DNA of 64,000 bases from assembly GCF_013359775.1 (NCBI RefSeq), contig NZ_JABMCI010000063.1, positions 183,171 through 247,170 on the forward strand, written 5' to 3'. This document shows, piece by piece, positions 24,796 through 33,052 of the stretch (its first letter is position 1; each line of letters opens with the position of its first letter). Made by a program: the position numbers and the translations under genes. Source of the stretch: Cellulomonas humilata. Its GTDB lineage: Bacteria > Actinomycetota > Actinomycetes > Actinomycetales > Cellulomonadaceae. Under the pieces are notes generated by a model, which did no database searches, was not told where the DNA came from, and saw only the letters and a program-made list of their open reading frames with translations.

Positions 24796-25236
24796 TCAGG
24801 CTCCCGCGTCGCTCCCCGACGTGATCCGGGCGGCATCGCCGGCGTGCTGCACCTCGATGCGCCGCGGCTTGGCCTCCTCCGCCACGGGGATGCTCAGGGT
24901 GAGCACGCCGTCCGAGTACGTGGCCGAGATCGCGTCGAGCGAGAGGCCGCGTCCCACGGTGAGCTGCCGCGCGTAGGTGCCGACCGGGCGTTCCTTGGCC
25001 AGCCACTGCACGTCCTGCTCCGCCCGCGCCGTGCGCTGGGCGCGGATCGTCAGCGTGCGGTCCTCGACGTTCACGTCGATGGTGCCGGGGTCGGCCCCGG
25101 GCAGGTCCACGTGCAGCACGTAGTGGTCGCCCGACCGGTACAGGTCCATGGGCATCGTCGCCGACGCCCGCTCCGCCGTCAGGGCCTGGGCGAACAACCG
25201 GTCGAACTCCTGGAACGGGTCGAATCGCGTAGCCAT
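24796..25236 (-). CDS. Hsp20/alpha-crystallin small heat-shock protein
   Basis: 146 residues. ATP-independent holdase chaperone. The alpha-crystallin domain runs from about residue 30 (MPMDLYRSGDHYVLHVDLPG) to 130, with the GVLTLSIPVAE signature strand. The N-terminus MATRFDPFQEFDRLF is typical of actinobacterial members. ATG at 25236 has GGAGGTGGG upstream. A CIRCE element at 25326-25352 predicts HrcA control. Confidence 0.95.
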   Translation of the reverse strand: MATRFDPFQEFDRLFAQALTAERASATMPMDLYRSGDHYVLHVDLPGADPGTIDVNVEDRTLTIRAQRTARAEQDVQWLAKERPVGTYARQLTVGRGLSLDAISATYSDGVLTLSIPVAEEAKPRRIEVQHAGDAARITSGSDAGA

Positions 25237-25325
25237 GACCCCACCTCCTCTGCGTCGAGGGCGCCGGACCGTCCGGGCCCAGGGTGTCGTCCGACCCCGT
25301 GGCCGGACTGGCTACAGCAGAAGGA

Positions 25326-25352
25326 ATAGCACTCGCACCCCGAGAGTGCCAG
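25326..25352. promoter_or_regulatory. CIRCE element (HrcA operator) upstream of hsp20
   Basis: ATAGCACTC, nine bases, GAGTGCCAG matches the CIRCE consensus TTAGCACTC-N9-GAGTGCTAA at 15 of 18 arm positions, including the whole GCACTC/GAGTGC core. It lies 90 bases before the hsp20 start. The spacing of exactly nine is diagnostic. Confidence 0.85.
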
Positions 25353-25393
25353 CGAGGGGACAGTGGTGTTCGCGCGCGGCGAACGGACTCTCG

Positions 25394-25915
25394 TCAGGCG
25401 TCGCGCACGTCGTGCACGCCGGCCGCGACACGGTCGCGCGCCACCGTGGCGAGCCGCTCCAGCAGCTCGATCTGCACGAGCCCACGGCGGTCCAGCTCCT
25501 CGAACCGTCCGCGCTCCAGGCCCAGCGCGTCGCTCCAGGACGCGAGCGAGTCCCAGAGGCCCCGCTTGGCGTTGACGCCGCCTCGGAGCAGCTCGAGCTC
25601 GAGCAGGGCAGACAGCGGCGAGGCCGAGGTGAGCCGCCCGTTGGTCTTCAGTCGTCCGACGCGCTCGCCTGCGGCCGCGCCCACGGACTTCCACCGGCTC
25701 AGCCGCACCCCGAGACCCTCCGCAAGATCGAGCAGCACCGTGCGCTCCCGCTCCAGCTCCTCGGCGAACCCGCCGATCGGACCGCCGAGCGGTGTCTCGC
25801 CGTACGTCCGGGCCATCCGTCGTGACCTCGCGATCGCACCCGTCGCGCCGGCGACGTGGTCGCTGAGGTAGATCCTCAGCAGCCTGTGGTCGATGTCGAC
25901 GCGTGGCGGTGCCAT
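25394..25915 (-). CDS. Conserved helical hypothetical protein (173 aa)
   Basis: 173 residues, predicted mostly helical, starting MAPPRVDIDHRLLRIYLSDH. Motifs such as RSRRMARTYGETPLGGPIGG and LERERTVLLDLAEGLGV are distinctive but I cannot name the family; it looks like a ferritin-like or four-helix protein seen in actinobacterial stress clusters. ATG at 25915 has GAGGAGG upstream. The gene is upstream of hsp20 on the same strand but the CIRCE element between them implies a separate promoter for hsp20. Confidence 0.75.
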   Translation of the reverse strand: MAPPRVDIDHRLLRIYLSDHVAGATGAIARSRRMARTYGETPLGGPIGGFAEELERERTVLLDLAEGLGVRLSRWKSVGAAAGERVGRLKTNGRLTSASPLSALLELELLRGGVNAKRGLWDSLASWSDALGLERGRFEELDRRGLVQIELLERLATVARDRVAAGVHDVRDA

Positions 25916-26289
25916 CGGTCCTCCTCGGGGTAGCGCCCTGGGCGGCGATGGACGTCGACGGTATCGGCCGGAGCGTGACGCGCAACCGGGAGCCGAGACG
26001 GATGACTCGGGTGGCGAGCGCGGCACGGCGGGCTTAGCGTCCGAGGAGCCGGATCGACATCGGCACCCCGTCACCCGGGACAAGCAGCGTCTCCGGGGCA
26101 TGGCACGGGCCGTGGGCACAGGAGCGCAGGCCCGCGCACACGCTGCATCGCGGTCTGCCGCGATCGGCCTGACCCATGCAGACGGTCGCGCGGCAGAAAT
26201 CTGCGCCCCCTCACCCCCGCTCGGATCGGTTGCGCCCGGCCACGTCGCCGGGCACGCCGCCGTCCGACGACTCGAGACGAGACCGCACC
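25916..26289. other. 374-base gene-free region
   Basis: Divergent promoter region between the helical hypothetical gene (minus) and the operon beginning at 26290. It holds a small perfect hairpin, ATCGCGG (26147-26153), loop TCTG, CCGCGAT (26158-26164). I see no convincing promoter boxes and no coding potential. Confidence 0.6.
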
Positions 26290-26940
26290 ATGACTGACGA
26301 CTACACCAGCAGCTATCCCCTCCCCGAGAACGGGAGCACCGCGGACACCGCCAAGGAGCAGGCCAGCACGCTCAAGGCGAAGGCCGCCGACGCCGGCGGG
26401 CACCTGCTCGACGACGCGAAGGGTGAGGCCGCGGCCGTCACCCAAGAGGCCCGGCGCCAGCTGGGCGACCTGTGGTCCCAGGCGCGCACCGAGGTGACCG
26501 GACAGGCCTCCACCCAGCAGTCCCGCCTCGCCGGAGGACTGACGTCGGTCGGCGGGCAGCTGTCGCAGATGGCGTCCGCCCCGGCCGAGCAGAACCTGGC
26601 CACCGACCTGGTGCGCGAGGTGGGCGACAAGGTGGACTCGCTCGGGCGCTGGCTCGAGAGCCACGGCCCCGACGAGGTGCTGGATGAGGTCCGCAGCTTC
26701 GCCCGTCGCCGTCCAGGCACGTTCCTGCTCGTCGCCGCCGGCGCGGGCGTCGTCCTGGGCCGACTCACCCGCGGACTCAAGGATGCCCCGCCCGCCGCAC
26801 CGACCCCGGCGCCGGTGCGCACGTCCGTGACCGAGCCCCTGCCCGTCACGGCGTACTCGGACCCCGTCGAGGAGCGTCCCCGCTTCACCGACGAGCTCGC
26901 GACGCCCGTGCCGAGCACGACCGCGTGGGACCAGCGATGA
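26290..26940 (+). CDS. Hypothetical protein with amphipathic helices and one membrane segment
   Basis: 216 residues. Residues 15-110 are a Lys/Ala/Glu-rich helical stretch resembling LEA or DUF3618-type stress proteins (KEQASTLKAKAADAGGHLLD). A hydrophobic segment (RRPGTFLLVAAGAGVVLGRL, about 139-158) could anchor it, followed by a Pro-rich tail. First gene of a three-gene overlapping operon with a holin-like and a DUF3618 gene; such triplets are frequent in actinobacteria and thought to act at the membrane under stress. Function unknown. No strong ribosome binding site before ATG 26290. Confidence 0.8.
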   Translation: MTDDYTSSYPLPENGSTADTAKEQASTLKAKAADAGGHLLDDAKGEAAAVTQEARRQLGDLWSQARTEVTGQASTQQSRLAGGLTSVGGQLSQMASAPAEQNLATDLVREVGDKVDSLGRWLESHGPDEVLDEVRSFARRRPGTFLLVAAGAGVVLGRLTRGLKDAPPAAPTPAPVRTSVTEPLPVTAYSDPVEERPRFTDELATPVPSTTAWDQR

Positions 26941-27347
26941 CCGACCCGATCGGCGCTCCCCCGCGCCAGTCCGTCGGCGACCTGCTCGGCGACGTCACGC
27001 GCGACCTCTCGACCCTCCTGCACCAGGAGGTCGAGCTGGCCAAGGCGGAGATCCGCCAGTCCGCGAAGGCGGCGACCAAGGGCGGCTCGATGTTCGCGGG
27101 CGCCGCTGTGGCCGGCCACTTCGTCCTGCTGTTCCTGTCGGTCGCCCTGTGGTGGGCCCTCGGCGACGCGATGGACTCCTGGGCGTGGTCCGCCGTGATC
27201 GTCGCGGTCCTGTGGGCGATCGTCGCCGCCGTCCTGGCCGCACGCGGTCGCGCCGAGACCAAGCGCGTCGCCGGTCTGCCGCAGACCGCCGACACCGTCA
27301 AGAAGATCCCGAACGCCCTGCAAGGTCACGAGGAGAAGAACGCATGA
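26937..27347 (+). CDS. Phage holin-like superfamily membrane protein (DUF1469)
   Basis: 136 residues. SVGDLLGDVTRDLSTLLHQE followed by VELAKAEIRQ is the hallmark N-terminus of DUF1469/holin superfamily III-like proteins, followed by two transmembrane helices (about 58-80 and 88-107). Despite the name these are chromosomal envelope proteins and nothing here suggests a prophage. ATG 26937 overlaps the previous stop by four bases, and its own stop overlaps the DUF3618 start. Confidence 0.9.
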   Translation: MTDPIGAPPRQSVGDLLGDVTRDLSTLLHQEVELAKAEIRQSAKAATKGGSMFAGAAVAGHFVLLFLSVALWWALGDAMDSWAWSAVIVAVLWAIVAAVLAARGRAETKRVAGLPQTADTVKKIPNALQGHEEKNA

Positions 27348-27949
27348 GCACCGACCCGGATCAGATCCGCGAGGACATCGAGCGCACCCGTGCCGAGCTC
27401 AGCTCGGACGTGGACGCCCTGACCGACAAGGTCAGCCCCACCCAGGTCGCCCAGCGACAGGCCGACAAGGTCCGCTCCGCGGTCTCGGACGTCAAGGACC
27501 GCGTCATGGGCGGCGTCTCCAGCGGCGCCGACTCGGCGGGCCACGCGGCCTCCCACGTCGGCGACGCCGCGTCCCAGCTGCCGCACGCCGCCAAGGACAA
27601 GGCCCGCGGCAACCCGCTCGCCGCCGGGCTGGTCGCGTTCGGCGCGGGCTGGCTGATCTCGTCCCTGCTGCCCAGCACGCGCCAGGAGCAGCAGCTGGCG
27701 CAGTCCGCCAAGGAGCAGGCGGCGCCGTTGGTGCAGGAGGCCAAGGACGCCGCGCAGGGCATCGCGGACACCCTGCGCGAGCCTGCGCAGGAGGCCGCAG
27801 CCGCGGTCAAGGACCGCGCCACCGAGGCCGGTTCGACGCTGCGCGACGAGGGCAGGTCAGCCGTGGACGACCTGCGCACGGAGGCCACCGACGCGGCGGA
27901 CGCCGTGAAGGGCGCCCACGCCGCCGACGACACCCCGCGCGGCTACTAG
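27344..27949 (+). CDS. DUF3618 domain protein
   Basis: 201 residues. Residues 1-45 (PDQIREDIERTRAELSSDVD ALTDKVSP region) define DUF3618. One short hydrophobic segment (NPLAAGLVAFGAGWLISSLL, about 87-106) is flanked by long Ala/Lys/Glu/Gln amphipathic helices, giving a membrane-tethered coiled-coil protein. Last gene of the operon, followed within six bases by a strong hairpin. Role unknown; often co-occurs with DUF1469. Confidence 0.88.
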   Translation: MSTDPDQIREDIERTRAELSSDVDALTDKVSPTQVAQRQADKVRSAVSDVKDRVMGGVSSGADSAGHAASHVGDAASQLPHAAKDKARGNPLAAGLVAFGAGWLISSLLPSTRQEQQLAQSAKEQAAPLVQEAKDAAQGIADTLREPAQEAAAAVKDRATEAGSTLRDEGRSAVDDLRTEATDAADAVKGAHAADDTPRGY

Positions 27950-27954
27950 GGACC

Positions 27955-27990
27955 CGCGCGACGGGGTACAGCGTGGTACCCCGTCGCGCG
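27955..27990. terminator. Strong hairpin terminator after DUF3618 gene
   Basis: CGCGCGACGGGGTAC (27955-27969) pairs perfectly over 15 bases with 27976-27990 around a six-base loop AGCGTG. It starts five bases past the stop codon. Confidence 0.8.
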
Positions 27991-28026
27991 CACCCGGCCC
28001 GTCAGCACCCATCGGAGGCCATGGCG

Positions 28027-29109
28027 ATGACCACGCACGACACCACCAGCACGACGAGCACCGAGAAGGCCGCGGCACCCGCGCCGGAGGACCAGCGCAA
28101 GCCCGACTCTCCCGGCGACATCACGAAGCGCTCCTGGCTCTACGTGCTGCGCAAGACCCTGCGCGAGTTCGGCAAGGACCAGTGCACCGACCTTGCCGCG
28201 GCACTCACGTACTACGCCGTCCTCGCGATCGCCCCGGCCCTGCTGGCCGTCATCTCGATCCTCGGCCTCGTCGGGGACCCGCAGACGATGGTCGCGGACG
28301 TGCTGAAGATCGCCGGGGACGTGGGGGTGAGCTCCGTCGACGACACCCTGAAGCCGATCCTCACGCAGCTCACCGAGGCACCGGCCGCCGGGTTCGCGCT
28401 CGTCCTCGGGCTCGTGCTGGCCCTCTGGTCGGCCTCCGGGTACGTCGCCGCGCTCAGCCGGGGCATGAACCGTGTGTACGAGATCGACGAGGGCCGGCCG
28501 ATCTGGAAGCTCCGCCCCACTCTCCTGCTCGTCACGGTGATCCTCGTGGTCATCGCCGTGGTGATCGTGACGGCGGTCGTGCTCTCCGGCGACGTGGCCC
28601 GGTCGGTGGGGTCCGCCATCGGGTTGAGCGGCGTCACGGTCACCGTCTGGAACGTCGTGAAGTGGCCGGTCATCGTGGCGCTGGTGGTCGTGGCGATCGC
28701 GATCCTCTACTACGCGACGCCGAACGTGCGGCAGCCGAAGTTCCGCTGGATCAGCCTCGGCGCGATCGTCGCGCTCGTCGTGTGGGTGCTCGCGTCGCTG
28801 GGGTTCGGGTTCTACGTGGCGAGCTTCGGCAGCTACGACAAGACGTACGGCTCCCTGGCGGGCGTGATCGTGTTCCTGCTCTGGCTCTGGATCACCAACC
28901 TGGCCCTGCTCTTCGGGGCCGAGCTGGACGCGGAGATCGAGCGCGGTCGGCAGCTCCAGGGCGGCATCGAGGCCGAGAAGACCATCCAGCTCCCGCCGCG
29001 CGACACCCGTGCGAGCGAGAAGAAGCAGGCCAAGCAGGAGGAGGACGTGCGGCTCGGTCGCGCTCTGCGCCAGTCGCGCGGCGCCGACACCCAGGACGAC
29101 GACGCCTGA
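28027..29109 (+). CDS. YihY/BrkB family inner-membrane protein
   Basis: 360 residues with six transmembrane helices. Family motifs: DLAAALTYYAVLAIAPALLA, LWSASGYVAALSRGMNRVYE, YYATPNVRQPKFRWISLGA, and GSLAGVIVFLLWLWITNLAL followed by LFGAELDAE. The family was once called RNase BN in error; its true role is unknown. Two in-frame ATGs exist; I chose 28027 because GGAGG at 28014-28018 is eight bases away from it but only two from the ATG at 28021. Cytosolic tails at both ends are charged. The Mn catalase gene follows after 13 bases. Confidence 0.92.
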   Translation: MTTHDTTSTTSTEKAAAPAPEDQRKPDSPGDITKRSWLYVLRKTLREFGKDQCTDLAAALTYYAVLAIAPALLAVISILGLVGDPQTMVADVLKIAGDVGVSSVDDTLKPILTQLTEAPAAGFALVLGLVLALWSASGYVAALSRGMNRVYEIDEGRPIWKLRPTLLLVTVILVVIAVVIVTAVVLSGDVARSVGSAIGLSGVTVTVWNVVKWPVIVALVVVAIAILYYATPNVRQPKFRWISLGAIVALVVWVLASLGFGFYVASFGSYDKTYGSLAGVIVFLLWLWITNLALLFGAELDAEIERGRQLQGGIEAEKTIQLPPRDTRASEKKQAKQEEDVRLGRALRQSRGADTQDDDA

Positions 29110-29122
29110 CGAGGGGAACGCC

Positions 29123-30103
29123 ATGTACCTGCACGTGCAGCGACTCATCAACGACATCGAGGCCGACGAGCCGGACCCGGCAGCCGCCAACGCGCTCCAG
29201 GAGGGGCTCGGGGGTCAGTTCGGCGAGATGCGGACGATGATGCAGTACCTGTTCCAGAGCATCAACTTCCGTGGCCCGAAGGGGAAGCCGTACCGCGACC
29301 TGCTCCAGGGGATCGGCACGGAGGAGATCAGTCACGTCGAGCTCATCGGCACCACCATCGCGCGCCTCCTCGACGGCTCCCCGCGGTACAACGGCAAGAA
29401 GTCGGACCCGCTGGACAAGCCCGGCGCCGGCGGTGCCACGCCCCTGGAGTCGGCGCTGGACCAGGGCAACATCCACCACTACCTGGTGGCGGCCCAGGGC
29501 GCGCTGCCCGTGGACTCCGCGGGCAACCCCTGGTCCGGCTCGTACGTCTACAACTCCGGCAACCTCGTGCTCGACCTGCTCTACAACCTGATGCTCGAGT
29601 CGACGGGCCGCCTGCAGAAGTGCCGGATCTACGAGATGACCGCGAACAAGACGGCCCGGTCGACCATCTCCTACCTGATCGTGCGCGACCAGGCCCACGA
29701 GAACGCCTACGCCCGCGCCCTGGAGACCCTCGGTGTGAACTGGGCGTCGGTCCTGCCGATCCCCAAGACCAACGCGGAGAAGTTCCCCGAGGTCAAGAAG
29801 CTGGTCGACCTCGGCCTCCAGAGCAAGCAGTACACGTTCGACCTGACCGCGTCCTCGGAGGCGGGCAAGATCTTCCAGGGGATGTCCCCGTCGAAGGACG
29901 GCACCGAGCTGGACGCCACGGAGCAGGCCCCGGGTGGCGTCCCGTCAGTGATCGCCGAGGAGCGGTACGAGGAGTTCTCGCCCGGCCTCGACACCGACCT
30001 GCTCGCACTCATCCAGGCCACCGCGGACCTGGAGATGGCGGAGATGCAGCCGCCTCTCTACGCCCCGGTCCCGGCGACCACAGCCTCGAAGCGGGCCGGC
30101 TGA
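29123..30103 (+). CDS. Manganese catalase
   Basis: 326 residues. Dimanganese enzyme converting hydrogen peroxide to water and oxygen. The metal ligands are in EISHVELIGT (E and H of the first pair), HENAYARALETLGV and the preceding MTANKTARSTISYLIVRDQ region; GNPWSGSYVYNSGNLVLDLL is a typical block. ATG at 29123 has GAGGGGA five bases upstream. It follows the YihY gene closely and may be cotranscribed; a perfect hairpin follows. Confidence 0.94.
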   Translation: MYLHVQRLINDIEADEPDPAAANALQEGLGGQFGEMRTMMQYLFQSINFRGPKGKPYRDLLQGIGTEEISHVELIGTTIARLLDGSPRYNGKKSDPLDKPGAGGATPLESALDQGNIHHYLVAAQGALPVDSAGNPWSGSYVYNSGNLVLDLLYNLMLESTGRLQKCRIYEMTANKTARSTISYLIVRDQAHENAYARALETLGVNWASVLPIPKTNAEKFPEVKKLVDLGLQSKQYTFDLTASSEAGKIFQGMSPSKDGTELDATEQAPGGVPSVIAEERYEEFSPGLDTDLLALIQATADLEMAEMQPPLYAPVPATTASKRAG

Positions 30104-30115
30104 GCGCGGCTGCGA

Positions 30116-30147
30116 GCCGATGCCGGCACCACGGTGCCGGCATCGGC
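30116..30147. terminator. Hairpin terminator after Mn catalase
   Basis: GCCGATGCCGGCAC (30116-30129) pairs perfectly over 14 bases with 30134-30147 around a four-base loop. It lies between the convergent catalase and flavodoxin genes and probably serves both. Confidence 0.8.
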
Positions 30148-30170
30148 GAGGTGCGGACCGGTTCTCCGGT

Positions 30171-30668
30171 TCAGCGCAGCGTTGCGCTGAGCTCGCCGTC
30201 GACCTCGTCGACCCAGCGGGCGACGTGCTCAGTGTCCCGCCAGTCACCCGACATGGTCTTGGCCATCGCGCTCGCGGGGAAGCCCGCGGCGTCGGGCTCC
30301 AGTCGCCCGCCGAACGTCTGGACCCCCCGGGCCCCGATCCGTGCAGCCGCGTCCTTGACGTGCGCCACGGGTGCGAGCGTTCCCTCCTGCGCCGTCCCGT
30401 CGAGCGGTCCCGTCGCGACGAGCCACACCGGCAGCGCGGACAGTCGGTCGGCCTGGCGCTTGACGAGCCTGCGCGCGTCCTTGTGCCAGCGCCCCGCGTA
30501 GAGGGCTCCCGCGACGATGACCGCGTCGACGTCGCCGAGGTCCGCGACCTCGGCGGCCGGGCGCACGATCGTGTCGTACCCGTGCTCACGCAGGTCGTCA
30601 CCGATCAGCTCCGCCAGACCTTGGGTGCCGCCCCTGGACGTCCCGTAGGCCACCAGTACCTGTGTCAT
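30171..30668 (-). CDS. Flavodoxin-domain protein
   Basis: 165 residues. The FMN phosphate-binding loop is VLVAYGTSRGGTQGLAELIG; AVIVAGALYAGRWHKDARRL matches the HemG-like/flavodoxin_5 branch of small flavodoxin proteins. No specific partner known. ATG at 30668 has GGAGGA upstream. Its promoter region carries two DosR-like boxes shared with the divergent PNPOx-like gene, a combination typical of low-oxygen regulons in actinobacteria. Confidence 0.88.
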   Translation of the reverse strand: MTQVLVAYGTSRGGTQGLAELIGDDLREHGYDTIVRPAAEVADLGDVDAVIVAGALYAGRWHKDARRLVKRQADRLSALPVWLVATGPLDGTAQEGTLAPVAHVKDAAARIGARGVQTFGGRLEPDAAGFPASAMAKTMSGDWRDTEHVARWVDEVDGELSATLR

Positions 30669-30746
30669 GTTGTCCTCCGTCCGACGACGCCCCCGCGCAC
30701 GTGGCGGGCACACCCCGATCGTCGATCCAGCGCCCCACCCGAGGCA

Positions 30747-30760
30747 GGGCCGGAAGTCCC
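30747..30760. promoter_or_regulatory. DosR/DevR-like box 1
   Basis: GGGCCGGAAGTCCC fits the GGGnCnnnnGnCCC pattern of DosR/DevR response-regulator sites, 79 bases upstream of the flavodoxin start and 145 bases before the PNPOx-like start. Centre-to-centre distance to box 2 is 42 bases, four helical turns. Confidence 0.5.
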
Positions 30761-30788
30761 TTGCCCCTCGTGGGCAGCCCCTCCGCCG

Positions 30789-30802
30789 GGGACCTTCTGC
30801 CC
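30789..30802. promoter_or_regulatory. DosR/DevR-like box 2
   Basis: GGGACCTTCTGCCC, followed by TACC. The same 14-mer in opposite orientation, GGGCAGAAGGTCCC, stands before the hydrogenase gene (35147-35160), and a one- to two-base variant precedes sqr (54447-54460). The repetition in three redox operons is the main support. Confidence 0.6.
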
Positions 30803-30904
30803 TACCGGCCCGCGCACGCCGGCGACACCCTGGACGGACGACGGCACGCGAGCACCCCGCGGCGAGAACGCCGCACGCGCGGGCCGCGTGAAGGGACGAG
30901 GACG

Positions 30905-31414
30905 ATGAACGAGAACGGGTCGGCGCGCCGACCGACCACCGAGGACGTCTGGCAGGCGATCGAGCACGCGTCGTTCGCCGTGCTGAGCCACCTCACACCG
31001 TCGGGCGAGCCGCGGTCCAGCGGGGTCGTCTACGTGGCGACGGATGGCCGGATGTACGTCGCCGTGGCCCCCGACAGCTGGAAGGCGCGTCACCTCGCGG
31101 CCGACGGACGCCTCGCCGTCACCGTGACCGTCCGTCGAGGCGGGCTGCTGTCCCTCGTCTTCCCCATCCCGCCCGCCACGGTGAGCTTCCACGCGACGGC
31201 GGTCGTGCACCCCGCCGGGGCCATGCCGGACTCACCGAAGAAGCTCACCTCGCTCGTCCCGCCCGAGCGCCGCGCCGAGTGCCGCATCATCGAGATCGAG
31301 CCCGTGGGGCAGTTCCTCACCTACGGCGTCGGCGTCTCCCTCAACGACCTGCGCAGCCCCACGGCGGCTCGCGCCCGGGTGCCCGTCGCGGCGATGCACG
31401 GGGCGTCGTCGTAG
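30905..31414 (+). CDS. Pyridoxamine 5'-phosphate oxidase-family (split-barrel) protein
   Basis: 169 residues. Split-barrel flavin-binding fold: AIEHASFAVLSHLTPSGEPR, GVVYVATDGRMYVAVAPDSW, KARHLAADGRLAVTVTVRRG. Such proteins bind FMN or F420 and often belong to hypoxia or stress regulons. ATG at 30905 has GAAGGGACGAGGACG upstream. Shares the intergenic region with flavodoxin and its two DosR-like boxes. Substrate unknown. Confidence 0.85.
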   Translation: MNENGSARRPTTEDVWQAIEHASFAVLSHLTPSGEPRSSGVVYVATDGRMYVAVAPDSWKARHLAADGRLAVTVTVRRGGLLSLVFPIPPATVSFHATAVVHPAGAMPDSPKKLTSLVPPERRAECRIIEIEPVGQFLTYGVGVSLNDLRSPTAARARVPVAAMHGASS

Positions 31415-31456
31415 GGCGACGCCGTCGGAACCTCCGCCGACGAGAGGCATCGGGTC

Positions 31457-33052
31457 TCACGGATCGCGCTCGCCGCGCAGGACGGAGATCAGCGGCCGCT
31501 GGATCGGAGCGGGCAGGACCTCGACGTAACGGATCCTGGCGTCCTCGGTCAGCCGGTAGAAGCCGATCCGCGCCTCGAACGCCATCGCCCTGAGGGCCGC
31601 AAGGAGCGCCGGCGAGGGAGCCGTTCGCGGCGTGCCGAGCAGCTCGTTCGCCAGCTCGTCCAGGCATGCGCCGACGAACCGGTCCACCGCGTGGAACTGG
31701 TCGATCGATCCCGTGTTGATCATGGCGACCGTGCACGCCCGGGTGCGGACGTTGTCGAGGTGGCGATCGACGAAGACCAGGGTGGCGGCGTTCAGCGCGA
31801 GCCGACCCCGCTCGACCGGGGTGAGCCGGCCGTACGTCGTCGTGATGCCGGCCGGGTCGCCCCGGACCAGCGAGTCGTAGAACCAGGTGATCCGCGGGCT
31901 GTTGTCCGGGTTGAGCTCGGCGGTGTACGCCGGCACCGAAGGTGCCCCGAGGGCCCTCCGGACTCGCTGCCGGGCCGGCTCGCTCAGCGGCTGGAGGAGC
32001 GTCTCCACCATGCTCGCGGCGGCCGCTTCCGTGCGCTCCGCCACCGGGAGCCGGATGATCACCAGGATCGCGTCGTCCACCTTCGAGGCGTCGGTCCCCG
32101 CTGCGGTCAGCAGCCCGAACAGCTGGTCCAGCCGCGGGCTGCTGGTGAGGTTGAACCCGTCTGGCCGCGTGTGCCTGTCGACCTGGCCCCGGAACGTCGC
32201 GTTGGTCCAGTACGCGGCCTGGAGGTCCCGGTAGGCGTTGGTGGCCGGCGCCGGGTTGGCGGCGCTGGCGCCCACCAGCAGGGTGCGGATGTCCCCCGCC
32301 CGGCGGTCGGGGGTGAGACCTCCGAACCGCTGGTCGTACGGGTCGACGAAGTAGGCACGGAACTCGTCCTTGTAACGGTCGAAGCTCCCGCTGTCGGTGC
32401 TGGTGCCGGGGTGCTCGCCGTACGAGGCGACGAGCGTGTGACTGGTCTCGTGGACCAGGGTGCTGGCCAGCGTGCGCGCCGGGTACTCGGTGCCGTCGGA
32501 GGAGTGGCCGCGGATCAGGGCGACGCCGCCTTGTATCGTCCCGCCGACGTCGGGTTCGAACACGCGGGTCCCCGCCGGCATCGGCGACCCCGCGGTCCAC
32601 GCGGGCTGGGTGACACCGGTGAAGAAGTACTCCCGGGTTCCCGTGGTGCCGAGCTGGGTGGCCATCGCGGCCGAGTCGGATCGCCGCGTCATCGGGGTCC
32701 AGGTCAGGCGGGGCGACGGGCCCGTGTAGAGCTGGGCGGTGTTGCGGACGGTCGCGTTGGTGCTGCGCAGCATCTCCTGGAGCTGGGCGCTCATCCGGTT
32801 CTGCGTGCTGACGGCGTCGGCGATCGCGGCGGCGACCGCCGGAGCGGGCGCGACCACCGGGGCAGCCTGGCGCTGGAGGACCGGTGGCGGTCCCTGAGCC
32901 TGCGTGGTCAACCACGCCCTGGTCGCCGAGTTGCCCGCCTCCCGCTGCATCGTCCAGACCGGGTCGAACCGTCCTGCTGGCGACCTCCTGGGTTCCGGGC
33001 TGCGCAACCGCCGACCGGGGGTGTCGTCGGGTCGCCGGTGCGCGTCCTTCAT
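31457..33052 (-). CDS. Putative metallopeptidase effector with AGN-type N-terminal motif
   Basis: 531 residues, no signal peptide. Residues about 32-62 read VWTMQREAGNSATRAWL ... VLQRQ, resembling the LQRxAGNxAVxxLL...VQR leader found in DUF4157-type proteins tied to contractile injection systems (eCIS). A zincin motif H201-E-T-S-H205 lies in LASTLVHETSHTLVASYGEH, with a plausible third ligand Glu in KDEFRAYF downstream. The C-terminal half is helical and unrecognised. ATG at 33052 overlaps the stop of the DcrB-like gene. It could be an injected or secreted peptidase toxin; the eCIS link is inference from the leader motif because no sheath or tube genes are in the window. Confidence 0.75.
   Translation of the reverse strand: MKDAHRRPDDTPGRRLRSPEPRRSPAGRFDPVWTMQREAGNSATRAWLTTQAQGPPPVLQRQAAPVVAPAPAVAAAIADAVSTQNRMSAQLQEMLRSTNATVRNTAQLYTGPSPRLTWTPMTRRSDSAAMATQLGTTGTREYFFTGVTQPAWTAGSPMPAGTRVFEPDVGGTIQGGVALIRGHSSDGTEYPARTLASTLVHETSHTLVASYGEHPGTSTDSGSFDRYKDEFRAYFVDPYDQRFGGLTPDRRAGDIRTLLVGASAANPAPATNAYRDLQAAYWTNATFRGQVDRHTRPDGFNLTSSPRLDQLFGLLTAAGTDASKVDDAILVIIRLPVAERTEAAAASMVETLLQPLSEPARQRVRRALGAPSVPAYTAELNPDNSPRITWFYDSLVRGDPAGITTTYGRLTPVERGRLALNAATLVFVDRHLDNVRTRACTVAMINTGSIDQFHAVDRFVGACLDELANELLGTPRTAPSPALLAALRAMAFEARIGFYRLTEDARIRYVEVLPAPIQRPLISVLRGERDP

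Noticed and set aside
26937..27347. Prophage indicated by a holin-like gene
   Set aside because: DUF1469 proteins are ordinary chromosomal envelope proteins and there are no phage structural, integrase or lysis genes nearby.
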